A DNA stretch of 64,000 nt from Telluria antibiotica (GTDB taxonomy: Bacteria > Pseudomonadota > Gammaproteobacteria > Burkholderiales > Burkholderiaceae_D). Numbering within the stretch: position 1 is the stretch's first letter; every line of letters starts with the position of its first letter. The notes beneath the pieces are model-generated. The model had not been told where the DNA came from, made no database searches, and was given only the letters and a program-made list of their open reading frames with translations. The DNA is taken from contig NZ_JAAQOM010000013.1 in the NCBI RefSeq assembly GCF_011682055.1, forward strand, positions 124,001 through 188,000. Reading direction: 5' to 3'. Made by a program: the position numbers and the translations under genes. Below, in pieces: positions 27,827 to 37,872 of this stretch.

Positions 27827-29128
27827 TCAATGCATCAGTTTGTCCAGCGTGGGCTGCATCTCGCGCTGCCAGATCTTGTAGCCTTCGCCGTTCGGATGCA
27901 GCAGGTCGGGCATGATGTCCTTCGACAGGGTGCCGTCCGGCGCGAGGAACGCTTTATTGATGTTGAGGAAGAACACGCGCTTGCCGTCGGCCAGCTTCGG
28001 CAGCAGCGCGTTGACCTTCTCGTTGTTCATGCGCTGGGCGTCGTCCGCCTTCTCGGCGCGGGGGAAGATCGCGAGCAGCAGGATCTTCGTGCGCGGCAGG
28101 TGTTTCTGGATTTCCTGGATGTCGCGCTTGATGCCCGCGTAGAGCAGCTTCGGTTCTTCCATGCGGAAGCCCGTGTTGTTCGTGCCGATCATCATGACGG
28201 CCACCTTCGGCGCGATGCCGTCGATCTCGCCATGCTGCAGGCGCCACAGCACGTTTTCCGTGCGGTCGCCGCCGTAGCCCAGGTTCAGCGCGTGGTACTT
28301 GCCCCAGAACTCGTCCCACAGCGGCTTGTTGTGCTGCTCCCAGTTGTGCGTGATGGAGTCGCCGATGAAGACGAGCTCCGTCGGCTCGCCCGCAGCCTTG
28401 CGGCGTGCGATCTCGGCCAGTTTTTCTTCATGGCGCGGCATCCACCAGTCGAGCGACCACGATTCGTTCAGAGGCGACGGCGTCACGCTCGCCGTGCGGT
28501 AGTCCGGGCAGGTCTCGGTCGGCTTGCCGTTCTGCTCGATGCGGATGTTGGCGATCTCGACGTCGCCCTCGCCCGTGCCGTCCAGCGCGAACGGCTTCGT
28601 CACGGCGCTGAAGTCGTCGCCCTGGTGATGGAAGCACGACAGCGCATAGCTCAGGTGGCGCCAGCCCTTGCCCTGCGCGGCGCGCGCGGGGATCACGTCC
28701 GTGACCTTGCGCTCGCAACCCTGGCCGCAGTCGATGCGGTAGTTCAGTCCACCTTTCGCCAGCTCGTTGACCTTCAGGTCGAACGACACCGTGCCTTTCG
28801 CCAGATAGGGACGCAGGTCGAGCGGGGCGCTCTCCACGCGCACCGTCGAGAACCATGCGTTCTTCCACGAGAAGCCCAGCGCGTCGCCCGTGCCGTCCTT
28901 GTTCGTGCGGTGGACGTCGACGAGGGCGTTCGGCTGCTTGGCGTCGTCGTTCATGCGGCCGGTGTCGCCTTCCAGCGTGTGCTGGACGTCGAAGTCGCCG
29001 AACTTGACGCTGGCGCCAGGAAGCGCCTGGCCCACGTACAGCGGCAACGTGGGTGCGGGTGTGGCCGCGGTCGCGGCAGCGGCGGCCAGTGTGGACAGGA
29101 GGAGGGTGGCGGAATGGCGGAGTTTCAT
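27827..29128 (-). CDS. Secreted SGNH/GDSL hydrolase with N-terminal ExoP-like domain
   Basis: The 433-residue protein has a signal peptide (to about residue 22) and two domains. Residues about 40-198 resemble the galactose-binding, ExoP-like C-terminal domain of exported GH3 glucosidases: an FDLKVNE strand, RIDCGQGCE with paired Cys134/Cys138, WRHLSYALSCF and EIANIRIE. Residues about 225-430 form an SGNH hydrolase with Ser258 in FIGDSIT, GYGGDRTENVLWRL, the GTNNTG block and a C-terminal DLLHPN with Asp/His, like PAF-acetylhydrolase-type esterases. I infer a carbohydrate esterase acting on polysaccharides. The ExoP similarity is from memory of GH3 sequences. Confidence 0.8.
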   Translation of the reverse strand: MKLRHSATLLLSTLAAAAATAATPAPTLPLYVGQALPGASVKFGDFDVQHTLEGDTGRMNDDAKQPNALVDVHRTNKDGTGDALGFSWKNAWFSTVRVESAPLDLRPYLAKGTVSFDLKVNELAKGGLNYRIDCGQGCERKVTDVIPARAAQGKGWRHLSYALSCFHHQGDDFSAVTKPFALDGTGEGDVEIANIRIEQNGKPTETCPDYRTASVTPSPLNESWSLDWWMPRHEEKLAEIARRKAAGEPTELVFIGDSITHNWEQHNKPLWDEFWGKYHALNLGYGGDRTENVLWRLQHGEIDGIAPKVAVMMIGTNNTGFRMEEPKLLYAGIKRDIQEIQKHLPRTKILLLAIFPRAEKADDAQRMNNEKVNALLPKLADGKRVFFLNINKAFLAPDGTLSKDIMPDLLHPNGEGYKIWQREMQPTLDKLMH

Positions 29129-29167
29129 CGGTGTCTCTGGTTTGTTGTTTGGTCGAACAAATTGGTC

Positions 29168-29195
29168 AAAAAAAAGCGCCCACGAGGAGCGCTTT
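29168..29195 (-). terminator. Intrinsic terminator of the parvulin gene at 29212
   Basis: On the minus strand, AAAGCGC (29195-29189) pairs with GCGCTTT (29179-29173), followed by a run of eight T residues. Confidence 0.85.
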
Positions 29196-29211
29196 CTTCA
29201 GGCGAACCAGC

Positions 29212-29991
29212 TTACTGGATCTTGGCCTTCTTCATCAGTTCGTCGCGGTACGACGCCAGCTTGCGCTGCTGCAGCGATTCCGCGATTTGCTGCTTCACTT
29301 CTTCCATCGGCGGGACCTTGGCCGCGCGGACGTCTTCCAGCTTGATCACGTGGTAGCCGTATTGCGTCTTGACCGGGGTCTCCGTGATCTGGCCTTTTTG
29401 CAGCGAAGTCATGGCCTTCGAGAACTCAGGCACGAACGAGGCCGGGCTTGCCCAGTCCAGGTCGCCGCCGTTGGCTGCCGAACCCGGATCCTTCGATTGC
29501 TTGGCCAGGTCTTCGAACTTGGCGCCGCCTTTCAGCTTGGCGATGATCTGCTTGGCTTCGTCTTCCGTGCCGACGAGGATGTGGCGGGCGTGGTATTCCT
29601 TTTCGCCGACCTGGGCCTTGTACTTGTCGTACTCGGCCTTGATGTCCGCGTCCTTGACCGGGTTCTTCTTGATGTAATCGGCCAGCATCGCATTGATGAT
29701 GATGCTCTGGCGGGCATTGTCGATTGCGTTCTTGACGTCCGGTCGGGTGCCGACGCCTTGCTTGTCGGCTTCCTGGATCAGGACTTCGCGGCCGATCAGG
29801 TCTTTCTTGATTGCCTCGCGCAGTTGCGGGGAATCGGTTGCCTTGCCTTGGGCGACGACCTGCTTGACCACCTGGTCAACCTTGGCCGCAGGGATGGGCT
29901 TGCCATTGACGGTCGCAACGTTCTGAGCGAACGACGGCAGGGCTACCATCGCGGTCATGGCTAACAACAGGCGGGCTGGCTTCACAATCAT
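29212..29991 (-). CDS. Exported parvulin-type peptidylprolyl isomerase, copy A
   Basis: A 259-residue periplasmic SurA/PrsA-like protein with a signal peptide (MIVKPARLLLAMTAMVALPSFAQ), an N-terminal chaperone segment (KDLIGREVLIQEA) and a parvulin domain (about 133-225). The parvulin motifs are HARHILVGTEDEAKQI, GGDLDWASPASFVPEF and TQYGYHVIKLED. It acts on folding of exported proteins. It is the downstream member of a tandem pair; the upstream paralogue at 30095 shares most of its sequence. A terminator follows at once. Confidence 0.9.
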   Translation of the reverse strand: MIVKPARLLLAMTAMVALPSFAQNVATVNGKPIPAAKVDQVVKQVVAQGKATDSPQLREAIKKDLIGREVLIQEADKQGVGTRPDVKNAIDNARQSIIINAMLADYIKKNPVKDADIKAEYDKYKAQVGEKEYHARHILVGTEDEAKQIIAKLKGGAKFEDLAKQSKDPGSAANGGDLDWASPASFVPEFSKAMTSLQKGQITETPVKTQYGYHVIKLEDVRAAKVPPMEEVKQQIAESLQQRKLASYRDELMKKAKIQ

Positions 29992-30044
29992 TTATTCGAT
30001 CCTATCTAAAACCGGTCGTGGAAATCCGGTGGTCAACACGAAAA

Positions 30045-30084
30045 GTCGCCGGGGCGACGAAAAACCGGCGGCCTGTGCCGCCGG
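30045..30084 (-). terminator. Tandem hairpin terminators between the two parvulin genes
   Basis: Reading the minus strand, CCGGCGGC/GCCGCCGG (30084-30077 with 30072-30065) is followed by T5. A second stem, GTCGCC/GGCGAC (30058-30053 with 30050-30045), is then followed by T4. The two in series should uncouple copy A from copy B. Confidence 0.8.
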
Positions 30085-30094
30085 CGCTGCAATG

Positions 30095-30886
30095 TTACTG
30101 CACCTTTGCCTTCTTGACCATTTCTTCCTGGTACGCAGCCAGCTTTTGCTGGGTCAGCGCTTCGGAAATCTGCGGTTTGACTTCGTCCAGGCTCGGCAGC
30201 TTGGCCGGGCGGACGTCGTCCAGTTTGATCACGTGGTAGCCCACCTGGGTCTTGACCGGGGTGTCGGTGATCGCGCCTTTTTGCAGGTTGGTGAAGCCGG
30301 CAGCAAATTCCGGCGGGAAGGACGACGGGCTCGCCCAATCCAGGTCGCCACCGTTGTTGGCGGTGCCGGTGTCTTTCGACTGCTTGGCCAGGTCTTCGAA
30401 CTTGGCGCCGCCCTTCAGCTTGGCGATGGCTGCCTTCGCTTCGTCTTCCGTCGCGAACAGGATATGGCGAACGTGGTATTCCTTGTCGCCCGTCTGCTTC
30501 GCGAAGCGGTCGTATTCGGCTTTCACTTCGGCGTCCGTCACCGGGTGCTTCGTGATGTAGTCGCGCGCGAGGGCGTTGATCACGATGGTCTGGCGCGCGT
30601 TCTCCAGCGCTGCCTTGACTTCCGGATTCTTGTCGTAGCCTTGCTTGATGGCTTCCTGCATCATCACTTCGCGCGAGATCAGGTCCTTCTTGATCGCCTC
30701 ACGCAGTTGCGGGCTGTCGGTGCCCTGGCCCTGTGCCACGACCTGCTTGACGATGGCGTCGGCGCGCGAGGACGGGATAGCCTTGCCGTTCACCACGGCA
30801 AGGTTCTGTGCGAACGAAGGCGAGTATGCGAAAGATGCGGCGATAGCGATCAGGGCTAACAGCAGCCGTGCTGGCTTAAAGGTCAT
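30095..30886 (-). CDS. Exported parvulin-type peptidylprolyl isomerase, copy B
   Basis: This 263-residue paralogue of the neighbouring gene has the same plan: signal peptide (to about SFAQ, residue 27), the conserved KDLISREVMMQEA chaperone segment, and a parvulin domain with HVRHILFATEDEAKAA, GGDLDWASPSSFPPEF and TQVGYHVIKLDD. Long blocks such as AKLKGGAKFEDLAKQSKD are identical in both, so a local duplication is clear. The start is preceded by AGGAAA. The gene follows bolA by about 100 bases on the same strand, as parvulin genes often do in Betaproteobacteria. Confidence 0.9.
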   Translation of the reverse strand: MTFKPARLLLALIAIAASFAYSPSFAQNLAVVNGKAIPSSRADAIVKQVVAQGQGTDSPQLREAIKKDLISREVMMQEAIKQGYDKNPEVKAALENARQTIVINALARDYITKHPVTDAEVKAEYDRFAKQTGDKEYHVRHILFATEDEAKAAIAKLKGGAKFEDLAKQSKDTGTANNGGDLDWASPSSFPPEFAAGFTNLQKGAITDTPVKTQVGYHVIKLDDVRPAKLPSLDEVKPQISEALTQQKLAAYQEEMVKKAKVQ

Positions 30887-30989
30887 TTTGTTTCCTGTGA
30901 GGGGGTTGCTTGGACGAAGATTTGCTTAGTTTTTCTAATGCGTAGCAGATTCTGGGACAGCTTACTTAAGACTCACTGAAAGCGCGCCA

Positions 30990-31262
30990 TCACGACTGCT
31001 CGGACGGTGCGACGGCGGTAATCGCCAGGGCATGTATGTCGGTGTGCATCATACCGTGCACGGCATCATATACCAGCCGATGACGCATGACCAGCCTCAG
31101 TCCCTCGAAGCGTTCCGAAACGATTTTCACTCGGTAATGACCGCCGCCGGACGCGGCGCCGGGGTGGCCCGCATGCAGGTGCGAATCGTCGCCGACGTCG
31201 AGTTCGGATGGGGCCAGCGCGGCGTCGAGCAGCTGGCGGATGCGTTCCACGCGGTCGTCCAT
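30990..31262 (-). CDS. bolA: BolA family protein
   Basis: BolA proteins are small class II KH-like proteins that, often with monothiol glutaredoxins, take part in iron-sulfur and stress control. The 90-residue product has a short N-terminal helix (RVERIRQLLDAAL), the central DDSHLHAGHPGA with the metal-binding His candidates, and the C-terminal MHTDIHALAITA segment with conserved His. ATG 31262 overlaps the yciB stop by one base, so translation is coupled. AAGGGAGA upstream serves as the ribosome binding site. Confidence 0.92.
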   Translation of the reverse strand: MDDRVERIRQLLDAALAPSELDVGDDSHLHAGHPGAASGGGHYRVKIVSERFEGLRLVMRHRLVYDAVHGMMHTDIHALAITAVAPSEQS

Positions 31263-31927
31263 CACGCGTCTCCCTTGCCGTGGCCTTGCGGCTGTTCCTG
31301 GTCGTCCATCTCGATGTACTTCGACAGCATCAGGGTCTGGGCGACGATGAACGCGAAGAAGATCGCCGTGATGCCGAACAGCTTGAAGTTCACCCACGCG
31401 CCCGTGTTGCCCTTGAAGACGATGAACGCCATGATGAGGTTCAGCACGCCGATCGCGGCGAAGAACGTCATCCACGCATAGCCGACCTTGACCCAGACGG
31501 CGTCCGGCAGCTTGATCTGCGCTTCCATCACCTTGCGCATCAGGTTGTTGCGGAACCCGACCTGCGCGACGAACAGCGCCAGCGCGAACGCCCAGTACAG
31601 GATCGTCGGCTTCCACTTGATGAAGTTCTCGTCGTGGAAGTAGATCGTCGCGCCGCCCGTCACGACGATGACGCCGAGGGACAGCCACAGCATGCCGTCC
31701 ACCTTGCGGCCGCGCGCGAGCAGGTACAGGATCTGCAGCACCGTGGCGACGATGCCGACGGCCGACGCCAGCATGATTGGCGCCTGGTCGGGCGCGACGT
31801 TGCCGCCCGAGATCAGGCCACCCATGTACTGGACGGCGAGCGCATGCGCCGCGTCCTGGTGGCCGTCCGCGATCTTGTAGACGAGGAAGAAGAGGATGAC
31901 CGGGAACAGGTCGAACAGGAATTTCAT
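31262..31927 (-). CDS. yciB: Inner-membrane septation protein A family (YciB/IspA)
   Basis: YciB is a polytopic inner-membrane protein linked to cell-envelope synthesis and septation. The 221-residue protein opens with the family hallmark MKFLFDLFPVILFFLVYK and has about five membrane segments. Other landmarks are KPTILYWAFALAL and a WVKVGYAWMTFFAAIGVLNL stretch. It is somewhat longer than the E. coli protein, with an acidic, Gln/Gly-rich tail. It lies in a compact minus-strand unit with msrB upstream (17 bases) and bolA downstream (overlapping). Confidence 0.93.
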   Translation of the reverse strand: MKFLFDLFPVILFFLVYKIADGHQDAAHALAVQYMGGLISGGNVAPDQAPIMLASAVGIVATVLQILYLLARGRKVDGMLWLSLGVIVVTGGATIYFHDENFIKWKPTILYWAFALALFVAQVGFRNNLMRKVMEAQIKLPDAVWVKVGYAWMTFFAAIGVLNLIMAFIVFKGNTGAWVNFKLFGITAIFFAFIVAQTLMLSKYIEMDDQEQPQGHGKGDA

Positions 31928-31944
31928 AAGCGGTTCAGTGTCGT

Positions 31945-32340
31945 TCAGGCCGGCTCGAACGTGAGCGCGGCCGAGTTGATGCAATAGCGCAGGCCCGTCG
32001 GCGGCGGGCCGTCCGGGAAGACGTGGCCCAGGTGGGCGTCGCAGACGGCGCAGATGATTTCCGTGCGCACCATGCCGTGGCTGCGGTCGACCTTCTCGAT
32101 CACGTTGTCCGGATCGAGCGCGCGGAAATAGCTCGGCCAGCCGCAGCCGGAATCGAACTTCGCATCCGATTCGAACAGCGCCGTGCCGCAGCACACGCAG
32201 CGGTAGATGCCGTGCTCGTGGTGGTCCCAGTACTTGCCCGTGAAGGCGCGTTCGGTGGCCGCGTGGCGCGTCACCTGGTATTCCATCGGGTCCAGCTGGG
32301 CGCGCCACTCGGCGTCGCTCTTCGTCACTTTGTCGGTCAT
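31945..32340 (-). CDS. msrB: Peptide-methionine (R)-S-oxide reductase MsrB
   Basis: MsrB reduces the R-epimer of methionine sulfoxide in damaged proteins, using thioredoxin. The 131-residue product has the zinc site Cys48/Cys51 and Cys97/Cys100, the substrate-binding GCGWPSYF, and the catalytic Cys120 in RYCINSAAL. Length is standard for the single-domain cytoplasmic form. It lies 19 bases downstream of selO on the same strand, which places two redox-linked protein-modifying enzymes in one transcription unit. Confidence 0.96.
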   Translation of the reverse strand: MTDKVTKSDAEWRAQLDPMEYQVTRHAATERAFTGKYWDHHEHGIYRCVCCGTALFESDAKFDSGCGWPSYFRALDPDNVIEKVDRSHGMVRTEIICAVCDAHLGHVFPDGPPPTGLRYCINSAALTFEPA

Positions 32341-32359
32341 GATCCTTCTCGTTGATAGG

Positions 32360-33847
32360 TCAGGAGGAGCAGCTCACTTCGAGGTGGGCGGCCCAATCGG
32401 GCGGCAGCGCCGCGTAGGCGTCGTGTTCTGGCTGCTCGTCGAACGGACGCTCCAGCACCGACAGCAGCCGCGTTACTTCCGAATAGTCGCCATTCTGCGC
32501 CTTTTCGATGGCGACCTGGGCCAGGTAGTTGCGCAGGATGTATTTGGGGTTGACGGCGTGCATCGCAACCCGGCGCGCCGCATCGACGCTGCCTTCCTGG
32601 CGCAGCCGCGCGCGGTATTGCGCGGCCCACGCGTCGAAGGCGGGGCGGTCGAGGAACAGGTCGCGCAGCGGTGCATCGCTTGCTTCGCGCTCGGCATCCG
32701 CAACGTCCAGCCTGAGGTCGCCCAGGCGGCGGAAGAACAATGTGAAATCGACCTTGTTGTCCTGCATGAGCTGGAACATCGTGTCGGCCAGCGCGCGGTC
32801 GTCCTCGTGCGTCGTCGTCAGACCCAGCTTCGCGTGCAGCAGTTCGTCGAACCTGGTGCCGTACGCGTCGATGTAGACATCCAGTGCGGCCTGCGCCGCT
32901 TCCTGGTCGTCGATCAGCGGCAGCAGGGCGTTCGCGAGCGCATAGCAGTTCCAGTGCCCGACCGGCACCTGGTTCGCGTACGAATAGCGGCCGCCCTGGT
33001 CGGTGTGGTTGCAGATGTGGTCGACGTCGAACGCTTCCATGAAGCCGAACGGGCCGTAATCCAGGGTGATGCCCAGGATCGACATATTGTCCGTGTTCAT
33101 CACGCCATGCATGAAGCCGACGGCCTGCCAGTGCGCGATGAGGACGCCCGTGCGGCGCGTCACTTCTTCCAGCAAGGCCAGATACGGATTCGGCGCGCCC
33201 GCGAGTTCCGGATAAAACGTCTTGATCACGTAGTCGGCCAGGATGCGCAGTTCTTCCGGCTTGTCGCGGTAGCGCCAGTGCTCGAACGAGCCGAAGCGCA
33301 CGAAGCTCGGGGCCATGCGCGTGACGACGGCGGCCGTCTCCATCGTTTCGCGGATGATGCCCTTGTTCGAGCCCGTCACGACGAGTGCGCGCGTCGTCGG
33401 CACGCCGAGGGCGGCCATCGCTTCCGAGCAGAGGAATTCGCGGATCGAGGAGCGCAGCACGGCGCGGCCGTCGCCCATGCGCGAATAGGGCGTCATGCCC
33501 GCGCCTTTCAGCTGCAGTTCCATCCGGCCTTGCGGCCCGTCGATGTCGCCCAGCAGGATCGCGCGGCCGTCGCCCAACTGGCCGGCCCAGTGCCCGAACT
33601 GGTGGCCCGAATACACGGCCGCCAGCGGCTGCGCGCGCGCGGGTACCTCGTTGCCGGTGAAGACCGCGATGAAATCGTCGCGCGCGAGGTCGGCGGGATC
33701 CAGTCCGACGAGCCCCGCGGCCGGCGTGCTGGCCGCGACGAAGTACGGCGCGGGCAAGGGCGTCGGCATCAGGCGTGTATAGAACGCGGGCGGCAGTTCG
33801 GCAAAGCCATTGTCGAACGGCAGGTCGTCGGCGGTGCGGGTGGTGAT
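32360..33847 (-). CDS. selO: Protein adenylyltransferase SelO, apparent ATC start
   Basis: SelO is a pseudokinase-fold enzyme that transfers AMP from ATP to proteins. The match is full length: VYSGHQFGHWAGQLGDGRAILLG, the Lys of LQLKGAGMTPYSRMGDGRAVLRSS, HGVMNTDNMSILG with the catalytic Asn/Asp, DYGPFGFM, and a C-terminal Cys-Ser-Ser. The first usual start codon in frame, ATG 33769, would remove a clearly homologous segment (LPFDNGFAELPPAFYTRL). No ATG, GTG or TTG exists upstream in frame. An ATC at 33847-33845 is preceded by AAAGGAAG at ideal distance and yields 495 residues. I therefore place the start there. The alternative is a truncated 469-residue product. Confidence 0.85.
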   Translation of the reverse strand: MTTRTADDLPFDNGFAELPPAFYTRLMPTPLPAPYFVAASTPAAGLVGLDPADLARDDFIAVFTGNEVPARAQPLAAVYSGHQFGHWAGQLGDGRAILLGDIDGPQGRMELQLKGAGMTPYSRMGDGRAVLRSSIREFLCSEAMAALGVPTTRALVVTGSNKGIIRETMETAAVVTRMAPSFVRFGSFEHWRYRDKPEELRILADYVIKTFYPELAGAPNPYLALLEEVTRRTGVLIAHWQAVGFMHGVMNTDNMSILGITLDYGPFGFMEAFDVDHICNHTDQGGRYSYANQVPVGHWNCYALANALLPLIDDQEAAQAALDVYIDAYGTRFDELLHAKLGLTTTHEDDRALADTMFQLMQDNKVDFTLFFRRLGDLRLDVADAEREASDAPLRDLFLDRPAFDAWAAQYRARLRQEGSVDAARRVAMHAVNPKYILRNYLAQVAIEKAQNGDYSEVTRLLSVLERPFDEQPEHDAYAALPPDWAAHLEVSCSS

Positions 33848-34062
33848 GGCGCTTCCTTTGCTTGGATGTCGGGTCGTGGCCGGATTTTACCGTACACGGG
33901 CGGATTCTATGAGCCCACGGCGTGCGGACCTATCCGCGTTACATTCCGTAACCGTCTGGCAATGTTCGTTGACGATGGCTGCTGCGCCGCAGCATTGATT
34001 TCCATTGACGTTATCCGCACGATCGTTCGAAACTCTGCCGTTCGCAACCAGCGGAGACCACG

Positions 34063-35721
<1,659 letters not shown>

Positions 35722-35725
35722 CACG

Positions 35726-35748
35726 ACCGTTCTTTTAACGGTTATATT
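35726..35748 (+). promoter_or_regulatory. Palindrome overlapping a -10-like box before the beta-oxidation gene
   Basis: ACCGTT (35726-35731) and AACGGT (35737-35742) form a perfect inverted repeat with a 5-nt T-rich centre, directly abutting TATATT (35743-35748). It could be an operator for a fatty-acid repressor. It is too weak to serve as a terminator. Confidence 0.4.
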
Positions 35749-35784
35749 GTCGCCACCGCCAATCACACGCATCGAAGGAGACCC

Positions 35785-37872
35785 ATGAGCGCCGACTACC
35801 AGGTTATCGACGACGTCGCCGTCATCACGCTGAACAACCCGCCCGTCAATGGCCTCGGCCTGGCGACGCGCACCGCGGCCGTGGAAGGCCTGCAGCGCGC
35901 CGCGCTGGACCCGGCCGTCAAGGCCATCGTCATCACGGGCGCCGGCAAGGCATTCTCGGGCGGCGCGGACATCCGCGAATTCAATTCGCCGAAGGCGCTC
36001 ACGGAACCCACGCTGCACACGCTGATCCGCACCGTCGAGGACTCCGCCAAGCCCACGGTTGCCGCCATCCACACCGTGTGCATGGGCGGCGGACTGGAGC
36101 TGGCGCTGGGCGCCAACTACCGCGTCGCGCTGCCCGGCGCGCAGATCGCGCTGCCGGAAGTGAAGCTTGGCCTGCTGCCGGGCGCCGGTGGCACGCAGCG
36201 GCTGCCGCGCGTGCTGGGGCTGGAAACGGCACTGAACATGATCGTGACGGGGACGCCCGTGCTGTCGGAAAAACTCGCGGGAACAAAACTGTTCGACGAA
36301 CTGCTGCCGGCCGGGTCTGGCCTCGTGGCCGGCGCCGTCGCGTTCGCGCGCCGCGTCGCCGGCGTGCGGCCGCTGCCGAAGGTGCGCGAGCGCCAGGTCG
36401 AACATCCGGATGCGGCGGCGTTCCTCGCCGCCGCGCGTGCGCGCGTGAAGGCGGAGGCGGGGCCGTTCCCGGCGCCCGTCGAGTGCGTGGAGACGGTGGC
36501 GGCTTCGGTCGAAAAACCGTTCGAGGACGGCCTGAAATTCGAGCGCGAGCGCTTCATCCACCTCACGCAGACGACGGAATCGAAGGCGCTGCGCCACGCA
36601 TTCTTCGCCGAGCGCGCGGCCAGCAAGGTGCCCGACGTCCCGGCCGACACGCTGGTCCGCGACATCCGCAGCGCGGCCGTCGTCGGCGCCGGCACGATGG
36701 GCGGCGGCATCGCGATGGCGCTCGCGAATGCAGGCTTGCCCGTGACGATCGTCGAGACGACGCAGGCCGCGCTGGACAAGGGCCTCGCCACGATCCGCAA
36801 GAATTACGAGAACACGGTCAGGAAGGGCAAGCTGGCGCCGGAAAAGGCGGAGCAGCGCATCGCGCTGATTGGCGGCACGCTGGATTTCGCCCACATTGCC
36901 CAGGCCGACATCGTCATCGAGGCCGTGTTCGAGGACATGGAGGTGAAGGAGACCGTGTTCCGCCGGCTGGACGCCACGATGAAGCCGGGCGCGATCCTCG
37001 CGTCGAACACGTCCACCTTGGACCTGAACCGCATCGCATCATTCACGGCACGCCCGCAGGACGTGATCGGCCTGCATTTCTTCAGTCCCGCCAACGTGAT
37101 GAAGTTGCTGGAGATCGTGCGCGGCGCCGCGACGGGCAAGGACGTGCTGGCGACGGCGCTGGCGCTGGCGAAGAAAATCAGGAAGACGGGCGTCGTGTCC
37201 GGCGTGTGCGACGGCTTCATCGGCAACCGCATGGTCGAGCAGTACATCCGCCAGGCCGGCTTCCTGCTGGACGAGGGCGCTCTGCCGCAGCAGGTCGACG
37301 CCGCGATCGAGCGCTTCGGCTTCGCCATGGGGCCGTTCCGCATGGGTGACCTCGCGGGCAACGACGTGGGCTGGTACATCCGCAAGCGCCGTGCCATCGA
37401 GTCGCCCGGCGTGAAGTATTCGCAGACGGCCGACCTGCTGTGCGAGGCGGGCCGTTTCGGCCAGAAGACGGGTGCCGGCTGGTACGACTACGAGGCCGGC
37501 GACCGCACGCCGCGGGCATCAAGCTGGGTCGACGAGATGATCGTCAGGCATTCGCAGGACCTCGGCATCGCGCGCCGCTCGATCGCGGACGAGGAGATCG
37601 TCGAGCGCCTCGTCTATGCACTGGTGAACGAGGGCGCGCAGATCCTGGAAGAGGGCATCGCTTTGCGCGCATCGGACATCGACATGGTGTATTTGTCCGG
37701 CTACGGCTTCCCGCTGTTCCGCGGCGGCCCGATGTTCTATGCGGACACCGTCGGCCTGGCCACCGTGCTCGCCGCGATCGGAAAGTATGCGCGCGGCTAC
37801 CACGGCGAGGCGTGGACGCCGGCGCCGCTGCTCGTGCGCCTCGCGCAGGAAGGCAGGACCTTCAACGGCTGA
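35785..37872 (+). CDS. Bifunctional enoyl-CoA hydratase / 3-hydroxyacyl-CoA dehydrogenase
   Basis: This is a FadB/FadJ-type fusion for two successive beta-oxidation steps. The 695-residue protein has an N-terminal crotonase domain (about 1-190) with the oxyanion segment AFSGGADIREF and catalytic Glu residues in GGGLELALG and LPEVKLGLLPGAGGTQRL. A central NAD-binding domain (AVVGAGTMGGGIA, about 297) and the 3HCDH C-terminal domains follow, with the catalytic His in GLHFFSPANVM. It is shorter than E. coli FadB and more like the PimF/FadJ-type enzymes of Betaproteobacteria. Its last 11 bases overlap the 3' end of the convergent gene. Confidence 0.93.
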   Translation: MSADYQVIDDVAVITLNNPPVNGLGLATRTAAVEGLQRAALDPAVKAIVITGAGKAFSGGADIREFNSPKALTEPTLHTLIRTVEDSAKPTVAAIHTVCMGGGLELALGANYRVALPGAQIALPEVKLGLLPGAGGTQRLPRVLGLETALNMIVTGTPVLSEKLAGTKLFDELLPAGSGLVAGAVAFARRVAGVRPLPKVRERQVEHPDAAAFLAAARARVKAEAGPFPAPVECVETVAASVEKPFEDGLKFERERFIHLTQTTESKALRHAFFAERAASKVPDVPADTLVRDIRSAAVVGAGTMGGGIAMALANAGLPVTIVETTQAALDKGLATIRKNYENTVRKGKLAPEKAEQRIALIGGTLDFAHIAQADIVIEAVFEDMEVKETVFRRLDATMKPGAILASNTSTLDLNRIASFTARPQDVIGLHFFSPANVMKLLEIVRGAATGKDVLATALALAKKIRKTGVVSGVCDGFIGNRMVEQYIRQAGFLLDEGALPQQVDAAIERFGFAMGPFRMGDLAGNDVGWYIRKRRAIESPGVKYSQTADLLCEAGRFGQKTGAGWYDYEAGDRTPRASSWVDEMIVRHSQDLGIARRSIADEEIVERLVYALVNEGAQILEEGIALRASDIDMVYLSGYGFPLFRGGPMFYADTVGLATVLAAIGKYARGYHGEAWTPAPLLVRLAQEGRTFNG

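Noticed and set aside
32360..33769. SelO starting at ATG 33769
   Set aside because: This start drops a conserved N-terminal segment and has no ribosome binding site; the ATC with a good site upstream explains the homology better.
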